Shown here piece after piece: positions 53,979-62,460 of a DNA stretch of 64,000 nucleotides; the stretch's first letter is position 1; every line of letters begins with the position of its first letter. Origin of the DNA: an uncultured Oscillospiraceae bacterium. Lineage in GTDB: Bacteria > Bacillota > Clostridia > Oscillospirales > Acutalibacteraceae. The stretch lies in the NCBI GenBank assembly GCA_900546265.1, contig URCA01000013.1, positions 1 through 64,000 on the forward strand, read 5' to 3'. The translations under genes and the position numbers were made by a program. The notes beneath the pieces are model-generated. The model ran no database searches. It was not told where the DNA came from and saw nothing but the letters and a program-made list of their open reading frames with translations.

Positions 53979-55214
53979 ATGAGGAAGGACACCGTCAATA
54001 TGGCGATCACCGGACTGGGGGTCCGGGGCATGATGCTGCTGGAGGAGCTGCTGACCATACCGGCCGTGCGGATAGCGGCTGTCTGCGATATCTATGAGGA
54101 TCGGATGCGGGCGGGAGCCGATCGGGCAGCGGCCGCCGGGCAGGCCCGCCCGGCCGTCTATACCGATTACCGGGAAATGCTGGCGGCGGGCGGCCTGGAC
54201 GGCGTAGTGGTCGCCTGCGACTGGACCGCCCATATGCCGGTGACGCGGGCCGCTCTGAAGGCGGGGGTTCCCGTCGGCCTGGAGGTGGGCGGCGCCACCA
54301 GCCTGTTTGAATGCTTCGAGCTGGTTCGCCTGTCGGAGGAAACCGGCGTTCCCTGCATGCTGTTGGAAAACTGCTGTTACGGGCGGGAGGAAATGGCGGT
54401 TCTCCATATGATTAAGCTGGGGGTTCTCGGGGAGATTATCCACTGCGCCTGCGGCTATCTGCATGACCTGCGGGAGGAGATCTGCCTCGGGCGGGAAAAC
54501 CGGCATTATCGCCTCGACAACTACCTGCATCGCAACGGAGACAACTATCCCACGCACGGCATCGGCCCTATTGCCCAGTACCTGGGGATCAACCGCGGGA
54601 ACCGGTTTTTGTCTCTTTCCTCGGTGGCGAGCAAATCTCGGGGGCTGCGCAACTGGGCGGCCGCCCATCTGCCTGCCGATCACCCCCTGCAGGAGCGAAC
54701 GTTCAACCAGGCCGATGTGGTAACCACCATGATACAGTGCGCCAACGGCGAGACGGTGCTTTGCACGCTGAACACCTGCCTGCCCCGTCCGTATTCCCGC
54801 GGGGGACTGGTGCAGGGCACCAAGGGGATCTGGATGGAGGAGGGGCGCCGCCTGCATCTGGACGGTCGGGGCGAGGCCGACGAGTGGATACCCGCCGATC
54901 AGTATCTGGCTGAGTTCGATCATCCCTTATGGGTGGAATACCAGCGGCAGGGGGTGCACGAGGCGGGACACGACGGCATGGATTATCTGTGCATGTGCGC
55001 GCTGGTGGAGAGCATTCAAGAGGGGATTGCCCCGCCCATCGACGTATACGATGCCGCCACCTGGATGGCGATTACCGTTCTGTCCGAGCAATCGGTCGCC
55101 CTGGGCGGCGCGCCGGTCGCCTTCCCCGATTTTACCGGCGGGGAATGGATCCATCGCCGGCCGGGGCCGGTCAGCAAATACGCGCTCGATCGCATATGCG
55201 GCGAGCTGTTCTGA
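53979..55214 (+). CDS. GH109-like Gfo/Idh/MocA-fold protein (candidate alpha-N-acetylgalactosaminidase)
   Basis: A 411-residue cytoplasmic protein. An NAD-binding Rossmann fold comes first (GLGVRG at 12-17). The usual EKP motif of dehydrogenases is replaced by LEVGGA, as GH109 enzymes have EVPAA-like residues. Further segments follow the GH109 pattern: CMLLENCCYGREEM, GYLHDLR (Tyr160, His162), NYPTHGIGPIAQYL (Tyr190, His193), INRGNR and CLPRPYSRGG. GH109 enzymes use bound NAD to cleave alpha-GalNAc and related linkages by oxidation-elimination. AGAGGTGGG precedes the ATG. Lack of a signal peptide implies action on imported sugars. Substrate specificity within GH109-like proteins varies, so alpha-GalNAc is only a suggestion. 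Confidence 0.72.
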   Translation: MRKDTVNMAITGLGVRGMMLLEELLTIPAVRIAAVCDIYEDRMRAGADRAAAAGQARPAVYTDYREMLAAGGLDGVVVACDWTAHMPVTRAALKAGVPVGLEVGGATSLFECFELVRLSEETGVPCMLLENCCYGREEMAVLHMIKLGVLGEIIHCACGYLHDLREEICLGRENRHYRLDNYLHRNGDNYPTHGIGPIAQYLGINRGNRFLSLSSVASKSRGLRNWAAAHLPADHPLQERTFNQADVVTTMIQCANGETVLCTLNTCLPRPYSRGGLVQGTKGIWMEEGRRLHLDGRGEADEWIPADQYLAEFDHPLWVEYQRQGVHEAGHDGMDYLCMCALVESIQEGIAPPIDVYDAATWMAITVLSEQSVALGGAPVAFPDFTGGEWIHRRPGPVSKYALDRICGELF

Positions 55215-55244
55215 ATGTACCCCATTGGGAAAGGAAGCTTGTAG

Positions 55245-58200
55245 ATGAAACGATGGCTTTCCGTAAGTCTGGCAGTCTGGTTGATCCTGAGCATCTTCTG
55301 CGGCCCTCTGGCCATTTCCGCAGACACGGAGGATTCCGGCGGCTTCACGGCGCGGCGGATGCCGCTTCCCCTGAACAACGACAAAGCGGCGGCGGGAACG
55401 GTGATTCTGTCAAACAGCGCCGGGGTGGAGCAGGGCAATCTCACCTATCACGACGGACGCAGCTCCCAGACGGCGGGTGACGGCAGCGGCTGGCAGCTGG
55501 TCACGTATAACCGCGCCCTGCACACCGCGAATTCGCCGGTGCGCATGCTGGTGACGTCCAACCCGACGGGGCTGACGAGCAACCTGTATGCGCTGGACGC
55601 CACGACGGAGCAGACGGCGGAGAACGCCAACCGCGCCACCTCCTTCAGCTATTATTTCAACCACACGCAGAACGCCGTGCCGCTCGCGGGCGGAGAAGGG
55701 ATCATGTTTTATGTCGATATGCCCGCCGACGCCGCCGGCAAGACGGTGCATAACCAGCTGTCTCTCTGGTTTGTCGTGCAGAGAGGATCCAGCGCGTTCT
55801 GGTACGGTCTGGGAGACAGCCGCCGCCGCTCCTACGCGCTGGACGCCGCGGGGAATCTGTACGATCTGGCCCCCGACGGCAACCGCTGCTTGACCATGCC
55901 GTCCAACCGTTTCCGGGGCTATGTGTACATTCCCTTTGCCAGCCTGACGAACGCCGGCGGCGCGCCCTACACGCCAGAGGCGGGAGACAAGCTGTACCAA
56001 ATCCAAATGCAGGTGAGGGATTTCGGCGGCGCTTCCGGCCCTCTGCGGCAGGGCTCTTGTATGATTACGACCGGCAGCCCGCTGTACGCGCCTCGCCCGA
56101 CCCTTGTCCTCTTTGAGGGGGAGAGTGCGCGGGAACTATTCACCGGCCAGCCGCCGGCGCCGCCCGATGCCGTCCAGGGCTTCACGGCCCGCTCGATGCC
56201 GGTGCCGCTGCACAACGATAAAGCGGCCGCAGGCACCGTTGTCCTTTCGAAAAACACAGGTGTGGAGACGGCGGGAATCACCTATCACGACGGCCGCAGC
56301 TCTCAGACGGCGAGCGACGGCAGCGGCTGGCAGCTGGTCACCTACAACGGCCTGCTGCGAACCGACCAATCGCCGGTGCATATAAAAGCGGCGGTCAATC
56401 CGACCGGGCTGATTTCCGCCAAGGCGTACGCCCTGGGTGCGGACACCGTGCAGACCGCGCCCGCGGCCAACAACAACAAATCCTTCAACTACTATTTCAA
56501 TCATACGGCCAATCCGGTGCCGCTTGCGGGCGGCGAGGGCTTCCTGTTCTATGTGCGAATGCCGGACGACGCGCCGGATACCTCGTCGCATAATCAGATC
56601 GTGCCCTGGTTTATCGTCCAGAAGGCCTCCGGGTACACCTGGTATCATGTGAAAAACGCGGACAGGCGTGTATACGCCCTTTCAGAGCGGGGAGACCCGA
56701 CGCCGCAGGCGCTGGCGGTCAGCACGAGCGGCTGTATCACGCTGCCCGAAAACGGGTTCCAGGGCTATGTGTACATCCCCTTTTCCAGTTTGTCGGACAG
56801 CGCATCCGCCCCCTATACACCGGGAACGGCCGACAAGCTGTATCAGATCCAAATGCAGGTGCGGGATTTCGGCGGGGCACTGGGATCCTTCCTGAACGCC
56901 TCGTACATGGTGACCACCAGCAGCCCATTGACCGCTGACGTCCCTTACGCCGTACGGCTGGACGGCGCGCCGGCCGTCGACATATTCAACGGGGCCGCTC
57001 CCGGTATCCGGGGCGTATCCACCGCGTTGCAGCTCCCCTTCCTGAGCGGCTACAAGCTGGGCGGACAGCTGGCGGCGGATCGCGCTTTCGATATACAGAC
57101 GGGAAGCGGTACGAGTCGCGGCGATTTGTCTATCCAGCCGGTGGATGCTCTCAACGACCTGTCCGATTTCCCCATGCTGGAAATCGGCACGGTATCCGCC
57201 GCCCAGCCGGTGCTGGACAACACAGCCGCGTCCAGCAAGCTGGCCGTCACCTACCGCGCCTACTGGCAGGTGGATTTGAGCGGCGCGGACGCGCTGATGC
57301 TGTATTTGAAAATGCCCGCGGCGCCCGCCGGGACTTCCTCGTTTATCTTCAGCCTTCCCATCACGCGCGGCGGGGCGACCGTCACCTCCAGCCTCTCAGC
57401 TGGCAAGCCATTTTACACACTGGCCAAGGGGACGGAAAGCTGGCAGCAGCAGACCGGCGCATATCAGACTGTCACCCTGCCCGGCGGGTTTGAGGGGTGG
57501 GTGCGTATTCCGCTCTCCTCCTTCAATCAGCCGATGGCCGACGCGGTGCTCACGGGAATCACGTTCCGCTTTCGGGATTTCGGCGGGGGCCTGGGTGCGG
57601 GAACAGTGGGCTCGTTTCTGCTGGCGACTAACACCCTGATGACGGGCGATCGCCTGGTGGCTGATAACCGGAATACCGCTGCTCCACTGTTCCGCGATAC
57701 CCGGATCATACCGGCCGCCGTCCAGAAGACGCTGCCGTCCCTTCCGGCGGAAAACGACAAGGTTCTGGAGCTTAATCCGGACAGGGGCTTTCGCTCGGAG
57801 GTAATGCAGGACATTAAGGTGCTGGCGGCAAATGGCAGCTACGAGCGGATGAAAGCGGCCGCGGGCCAGGCCATAGAAAACCAACTGGCGGGGCAGGGGC
57901 CCACCACGGTGATGCAGGTCTATCTGTATCTGAGCGGATACAACAGCGGGGACATTCCGCAGGCGGGCCTGGACGCCGTCGAAGCCTTTTTGGACGCGTT
58001 AAAGAGCAGAAATAAAAAAGCCCTGCTGCGGTTTGCCTACGCGAAGGACATCGGTGACGCGGCCACCGACGCGCCCCAGGCCATCATGCTGCGCCATATG
58101 GATCAGCTGGCCCCGGTGATCAACCGGTGGAAGGACACCATCCACGCCTTGCAGGCGGGAATTGTGGGGGCCTGGGGCGAATGGCACGGCGAATCCTACG

Positions 58201-59126
58201 CCATCGACAAGACCGCCGTGCTAAACAAGATCGTGGGCACCCTGCTGCCGCCGGGCACCTACCTGCAAATGCGCCTGCCGGATTATAAGAATCTCCTGCC
58301 TTCCTCCCACCCCGCCTATTCCCGCATCGGCATTCACAACGACGCGGTTTTTGGGAAAATCCCCAACAAGGGCTACGGCACCGGCGGTCTGGACGCCGGC
58401 AGCGCCCAATGGAACCAGCTGGTCACCCAGGCCCCGTACGCGCCGCAGGACGGGGAGCTCTATTACAGCACGTGGAACCAGACCAACAACGTCTACTGCG
58501 ACGGCTACGAGGCGATCCGGCAGTTTTCTGAGCATCGCTTCACCACCTTCAGCCACTACCATGGTTATTGGGACGCGGGAGGGACGGCCCAGACGGCGAT
58601 GGGACGGTGGAAAAATCTCGCGGTAACCCCCGCCTGGCTGGCTTCGAACGGGATCGTGGGATCCCCGGCATGGTTTACCGATCGCAACCGGCAGCCGATC
58701 GCCCGCAATGCGTTTGCATTCGTCGAGGCGCACCTCGGCTATCGCCTGGAGGCGCAGGACGTGACGATTCATAGCAGCGGTGCGCCGGGAAGCACCGCCC
58801 ATGTCTCGCTGTCGCTGAAAAATTATGGCTTTTCGGCGGCCTTCAACCTCCAGAGCGGGTTCGCCATTCTGGACGAAGACAACCGGGTGGTGTCCCAGAT
58901 AGACGCGGGAACGCCTGCCGCGTGGCACAGCCGTTCTCCCGGGCAGTACAGCGACGCGACCATCCTGCGGCATCGGGTGGGGGCCACCATGACCCTGCCG
59001 GCCACCCCCGGACGGTATAAGCTGACGTTCTATCTCAAAAACGGACAGGGGAGTGCGGCCCGTTTGGCCAACGGTGTCCGGGTGATCGACGGCTATCACA
59101 CGCTGCATACCTTCGATGTACAATGA
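55245..59126 (+). CDS. Secreted protein: three CBM-like domains plus DUF4874/DUF4832 domains
   Basis: A 1293-residue secreted protein without a lipobox or sorting tail. The signal peptide covers 1-27 (ILSIFCGPLAISA). Two CBM-like domains (about 28-295 and 305-580) form a 279-residue tandem repeat that is still obvious at DNA level (837 nt offset, for example 55441 against 56278). A third, diverged copy spans about 585-800. The C-terminal half is DUF4874/DUF4832 (LNPDRGFRSEV, ALLRFAYAKD, GIVGAWGEWHGESYA, LKNYGFSAAFNLQSGF), paralogous to the gene at 39684. GGAAAGGAAG precedes the ATG. The layout, carbohydrate-binding-like repeats joined to a barrel, is that of a secreted glycosidase, but catalysis is unproven. 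Confidence 0.8.
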   Translation: MKRWLSVSLAVWLILSIFCGPLAISADTEDSGGFTARRMPLPLNNDKAAAGTVILSNSAGVEQGNLTYHDGRSSQTAGDGSGWQLVTYNRALHTANSPVRMLVTSNPTGLTSNLYALDATTEQTAENANRATSFSYYFNHTQNAVPLAGGEGIMFYVDMPADAAGKTVHNQLSLWFVVQRGSSAFWYGLGDSRRRSYALDAAGNLYDLAPDGNRCLTMPSNRFRGYVYIPFASLTNAGGAPYTPEAGDKLYQIQMQVRDFGGASGPLRQGSCMITTGSPLYAPRPTLVLFEGESARELFTGQPPAPPDAVQGFTARSMPVPLHNDKAAAGTVVLSKNTGVETAGITYHDGRSSQTASDGSGWQLVTYNGLLRTDQSPVHIKAAVNPTGLISAKAYALGADTVQTAPAANNNKSFNYYFNHTANPVPLAGGEGFLFYVRMPDDAPDTSSHNQIVPWFIVQKASGYTWYHVKNADRRVYALSERGDPTPQALAVSTSGCITLPENGFQGYVYIPFSSLSDSASAPYTPGTADKLYQIQMQVRDFGGALGSFLNASYMVTTSSPLTADVPYAVRLDGAPAVDIFNGAAPGIRGVSTALQLPFLSGYKLGGQLAADRAFDIQTGSGTSRGDLSIQPVDALNDLSDFPMLEIGTVSAAQPVLDNTAASSKLAVTYRAYWQVDLSGADALMLYLKMPAAPAGTSSFIFSLPITRGGATVTSSLSAGKPFYTLAKGTESWQQQTGAYQTVTLPGGFEGWVRIPLSSFNQPMADAVLTGITFRFRDFGGGLGAGTVGSFLLATNTLMTGDRLVADNRNTAAPLFRDTRIIPAAVQKTLPSLPAENDKVLELNPDRGFRSEVMQDIKVLAANGSYERMKAAAGQAIENQLAGQGPTTVMQVYLYLSGYNSGDIPQAGLDAVEAFLDALKSRNKKALLRFAYAKDIGDAATDAPQAIMLRHMDQLAPVINRWKDTIHALQAGIVGAWGEWHGESYAIDKTAVLNKIVGTLLPPGTYLQMRLPDYKNLLPSSHPAYSRIGIHNDAVFGKIPNKGYGTGGLDAGSAQWNQLVTQAPYAPQDGELYYSTWNQTNNVYCDGYEAIRQFSEHRFTTFSHYHGYWDAGGTAQTAMGRWKNLAVTPAWLASNGIVGSPAWFTDRNRQPIARNAFAFVEAHLGYRLEAQDVTIHSSGAPGSTAHVSLSLKNYGFSAAFNLQSGFAILDEDNRVVSQIDAGTPAAWHSRSPGQYSDATILRHRVGATMTLPATPGRYKLTFYLKNGQGSAARLANGVRVIDGYHTLHTFDVQ

Positions 59127-59144
59127 AAAGCTAAAAAAATTAAG

Positions 59145-59189
59145 CAAGGCCGCCAAACAGTCATAGGACTCGTTTGGCGGCCTTGTTTT
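59145..59189 (+). terminator. Intrinsic terminator of the 32954-59126 operon
   Basis: A perfect 14 bp stem, CAAGGCCGCCAAAC (59145-59158) and GTTTGGCGGCCTTG (59172-59185), is followed by TTTT. It starts 18 nt after the stop codon. A-rich sequence on the other side lets it also act on the leftward transcript. Confidence 0.9.
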
Positions 59190-59362
59190 ACATAGTCATG
59201 GCTAAGTTCCGCTCCCTGACTGAAAACAATTATTTCAGACAGTCTTAGAAGTTTTGACTTGCGGAAGCCCATCGCTATCTTACATATATACCTTTAGCAG
59301 TTTTACGGTCGGCTCATAGTCCTCCGTGTAAGGGGATAAGCGCCCCCTGTTTTCCTCACGTG

Positions 59363-60592
59363 TCAAATCCATTCCTTTAGGTCAATGGTCCGCTTTTCTA
59401 TACGCGACCTTTCCGCCGCGATACAGAGAATATGGCTTTGGATAGACTTTTCTATCGATGTCGCGGGCGGCTTGTCTCCCAGCGCGCTGGCAATAAAATC
59501 CTCCACCAATACGGTATCCGCGCCCCCATGAAGCGCATCCGGATGGCCGACGTGATAGATCTCCCGATCGCCGCTGCGGAAATTATAGACCTCCACCAGG
59601 TCATCTTTCATATAGGCGCGGATCTCTCCCATGGTCCCCATGATATGCGTTTCCCGCTCAAAATTGGAAAACGCACACATCGTCAGAGTGGCGGTGATCC
59701 CGTCTTCAAACAGCAGGTTGACCGTTTGATGATCCACGACATCGTTGTCGCATTGAAAGACGCACCGGCCGTACCGGCCCTTTTTCAGCGCTTCTACCGT
59801 ATCGGTATAGCCCTCTTTTTCCACGGCGTATTCCCGAAACAGGTGATCCTTGTATTTCCCGAGGTACTTTGTCGCGCTGTAAGGACAGCTGCCGCTATAT
59901 TTGCAGCCGTCAATGCACCTGTCCGCACAGCCCTCCGGCGCGTTTTCACGCTTGAAAAACTCCAGCGAGCCGTAGGAGGACAGGCTCAGGCAATCTCGTC
60001 CTGTCAGCCAGAGAAGCAAATCGGTATCGTGGCAGCATTTTGCCAGAATCATCGGGCTGTCCGCCGTCTTGTTCCAGTCCCCGCGGACAAAACTGTGCGC
60101 ATAATGGAAGGTCCCAACCGGTTCCATATGGTTGATACTGGCTATCTGGCCGATCTTTCCGCTGTCGAGGATTTCTTTCACCTTCCGGTAAAAGTTGTTA
60201 TACCGCAGGCTGTGGCACACCTGGACCACCGCGCCGTATTCCCGCGCCGCCGCGGCAAGCTGCCGGCACTTCTCGATATCCTTATCAATCGGCTTTTCCA
60301 CCATGATCTGCCGGTATCCCGCTTGTATCGCGGCGATCGCCGGCTCCACATGTTCATTGTCCTGGGTGCAGATGAAAAGCAAATCGCCCTGTACACCGTC
60401 GTCGAGCATTTCCCGCCACCCGGGATAGAGCCGCTCCCGGCTGCAATGGTATTTTTCTTCCGCGAGCCGGCGCAGATGCTCCTTGGGCTCCGCTACGGCT
60501 GCCACCTCGAAATTGTTTTCGTTTAAAAACAGGTAATTGGCGTAGCATTGGGAGCGTGCGCCGAAGCCGAAAAAGACGGCTTTTATTTTCAT
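59363..60592 (-). CDS. Gfo/Idh/MocA-family oxidoreductase
   Basis: A 409-residue NAD(P)-dependent sugar dehydrogenase homologue. I start it at 60592 after GGGAGGA; the frame is open further but overlaps the permease gene. The Rossmann motif is FGFGARS, and the canonical EKP motif is intact (MVEKPIDKD), unlike the GH109-like protein at 53979. A Cys-rich insertion, GCADRCIDGCKYSGSCPY, occurs after the catalytic core and may bind a metal; similar inserts occur in some members. HDTDLLLWLTG carries the usual active-site His. It is the last gene of the leftward locus and probably oxidises an imported sugar. Confidence 0.88.
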   Translation of the reverse strand: MKIKAVFFGFGARSQCYANYLFLNENNFEVAAVAEPKEHLRRLAEEKYHCSRERLYPGWREMLDDGVQGDLLFICTQDNEHVEPAIAAIQAGYRQIMVEKPIDKDIEKCRQLAAAAREYGAVVQVCHSLRYNNFYRKVKEILDSGKIGQIASINHMEPVGTFHYAHSFVRGDWNKTADSPMILAKCCHDTDLLLWLTGRDCLSLSSYGSLEFFKRENAPEGCADRCIDGCKYSGSCPYSATKYLGKYKDHLFREYAVEKEGYTDTVEALKKGRYGRCVFQCDNDVVDHQTVNLLFEDGITATLTMCAFSNFERETHIMGTMGEIRAYMKDDLVEVYNFRSGDREIYHVGHPDALHGGADTVLVEDFIASALGDKPPATSIEKSIQSHILCIAAERSRIEKRTIDLKEWI

Positions 60593-60615
60593 GTCCGTGT
60601 TCCTCCCGTGCGGTC

Positions 60616-61503
60616 TCAGTCTTTCAGGCCCGAGCTGGCCATGGTCTCGATGATATTGCTCTGCGTAAAGATAAACACGACAATCGGCACGATCATCATC
60701 ACAACGATCACCGCGGAGCCCACGCCCGCGCGCGCAATTCCTCCGGCGACAATTTGATTGATTGCATATGACAGGGTTTTCAGCTGCTCGCTGTAGATAA
60801 AGACACTCGATCCCATATTCCATAGCTGCTGCACGGAAAACACCATCAGGGTCAGCCAGGCCGGCTTGATGTTTGGCATGACGATTGTCCAGAAAATCCG
60901 CATTTCTCCGGCGCCGTCGATTTTGGCCGCTTCCAGCAGCTCGTCCGGCAGCTGTTCCATAAACTGTTTGATCAAAAACAAGCCGAGCGTGCTGCCCATG
61001 GCCGGGACGATGATGGCCTTATAGGTGTCCACCCATCCCAGGCCGCTCATGATCAGAAAGTTGGGAATCGCCGTTACCGTCGCATTGAACATCAGGGACA
61101 AAATTATCAGCTGGAAAATCCATTTGGCGCCGGGAAACGGATGCTTTGCCAGGGGATAGGCGCACATGGACGCCAATACCAGCTGGCCAAACGTGCCGAC
61201 GGCCGTAATAAACAAGGTGTTGAAAAAGTAACGGGACAGCGGCACCCAGGAATTCTGCAAAAGGACAAACAGATCGATAAAGTTCTTAAAGGTCGGATTG
61301 CGCGGGAATAGGGGAGGGGGGAAAATCCACAGCTCATCCAATGGCTTGAACGCGTTTCCGATGGCATAGACAAGGGGCAGCGCAATGAATATGCCCAACA
61401 GCGTTATCGTGGTAAAAACCGCGATATCGCCCGCCAAAGAGCGATTAACGCGTTTGTGGCGCTTCGCTCGGAGTTTTTTCGGTCTGATTTCAGCCGCTTC
61501 CAA
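60616..61503 (-). CDS. Sugar ABC transporter permease, MalG type (module 3)
   Basis: A 295-residue permease with a basic N-terminus (RPKKLRAKRHKR). The start is TTG at 61503, 2 nt after the preceding stop, with GGTAGGTG as ribosome binding site inside that gene; no better start is visible. The EAA loop is LLEAAKIDGAGEMRIFWTIV, and the end IETMASSGLKD matches the module 1 and 2 counterparts. Confidence 0.9.
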   Translation of the reverse strand: MEAAEIRPKKLRAKRHKRVNRSLAGDIAVFTTITLLGIFIALPLVYAIGNAFKPLDELWIFPPPLFPRNPTFKNFIDLFVLLQNSWVPLSRYFFNTLFITAVGTFGQLVLASMCAYPLAKHPFPGAKWIFQLIILSLMFNATVTAIPNFLIMSGLGWVDTYKAIIVPAMGSTLGLFLIKQFMEQLPDELLEAAKIDGAGEMRIFWTIVMPNIKPAWLTLMVFSVQQLWNMGSSVFIYSEQLKTLSYAINQIVAGGIARAGVGSAVIVVMMIVPIVVFIFTQSNIIETMASSGLKD

Positions 61504-61505
61504 GT

Positions 61506-62426
61506 CTATTCACCTACCTTTGCGATCAATTTTTGAACAAGCAGGTTGACGCCGACCATCATCACAAACAAGACCGTGGCAATGGCGCAGGCGTAGCCCA
61601 TTTGAAACCGGATTGTCCCGTAATCCTCCAAATGATGCATGATCGTATGCGCCGCATAGTCCGTGCTCGGAAAGCCGCACAGCGCCGTGATGACGCCGCC
61701 GATACCAAAGGAGTTGGTGATGCTCATGACAGCGCCGAATAACAGCTGCGGCCGCATGACCGGCAGCGTGACGTACCACAGCTCCTGCCAGCGGTTGCGG
61801 ATCCCGTCCACGGCGGCCGCCTCATACAACGAGACGTTAACCGTCTGAAAACCGGCGATGAACGTCAGGAAGGTTGTTCCCAAGCTGCCCCACAAGATGA
61901 TGAACATCAGGATCGGCACCATATACTGCTTGTTCGTCAGCCAGCCGATCGGTTCCACCAAGGCGCCGATTTTAATCAGCCAGGCGTTCAGAAAGCCGTT
62001 GGCGTCGCCGCTGAAAATCAATTGCCAGACCATATAGACGTTGGCAAGCGTCGGCGCATAAAACAGCAGCGTCAACACGGCTCTGGCCCGGGGCCGCAGG
62101 TCGTTGATGAACCAGGCCAGCCATAAACACAGCAGATAACTCAGCGGCCCTGTAATCGCCGCAAACAAAATGGTGTTTTTCAGTGCAATCAAAAACAGCG
62201 GATCTTTTATAAACAGATTTTTGTAATTTTCCAGTCCGACAAATCTTGCGGGCTGCAGCACATTAAAATTCGTCAGGCTGAAAAACATGGCGATGATAAC
62301 GGGAGCAACCGTAAAAAGAACAAAAATGATCATAAACGGCGCAATAAAGCCATAGGAGACCTTATATTTTTTCATTTGTCTCCATGTGTATTGTCCCCGC
62401 TCTTTCAAGCCGATTGGATGTTTCAT
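61506..62426 (-). CDS. Sugar ABC transporter permease, MalF/UgpA type (module 3)
   Basis: A 306-residue permease. I prefer ATG 62426, 13 nt after GGAGG, because the upstream in-frame ATG at 62438 overlaps the ribosome binding site. The EAA loop is YEAAAVDGIRNRWQELWYVT. Shared segments with the other two paralogues include LLFYAPTLANVYMVWQLIFSG and AHTIMHHLEDYGTIRFQMGY. It lies 34 nt after the binding-protein gene. Confidence 0.92.
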   Translation of the reverse strand: MKHPIGLKERGQYTWRQMKKYKVSYGFIAPFMIIFVLFTVAPVIIAMFFSLTNFNVLQPARFVGLENYKNLFIKDPLFLIALKNTILFAAITGPLSYLLCLWLAWFINDLRPRARAVLTLLFYAPTLANVYMVWQLIFSGDANGFLNAWLIKIGALVEPIGWLTNKQYMVPILMFIILWGSLGTTFLTFIAGFQTVNVSLYEAAAVDGIRNRWQELWYVTLPVMRPQLLFGAVMSITNSFGIGGVITALCGFPSTDYAAHTIMHHLEDYGTIRFQMGYACAIATVLFVMMVGVNLLVQKLIAKVGE

Positions 62427-62460
62427 AGAAAAGATCATTCCTCCCTGCAGCCTAGCGCGG

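Noticed and set aside
51693..54923. A 1076-codon open frame on the minus strand
   Set aside because: It is antisense to the YIP1, DUF5696 and GH109-like genes, spans their boundaries and shows no domain or plausible start site.
59190..59362. Possible small gene or regulatory RNA after the operon 2 terminator
   Set aside because: The stretch is short and AT-rich, with no open frame with a start site and no stable hairpin beyond the terminator itself.
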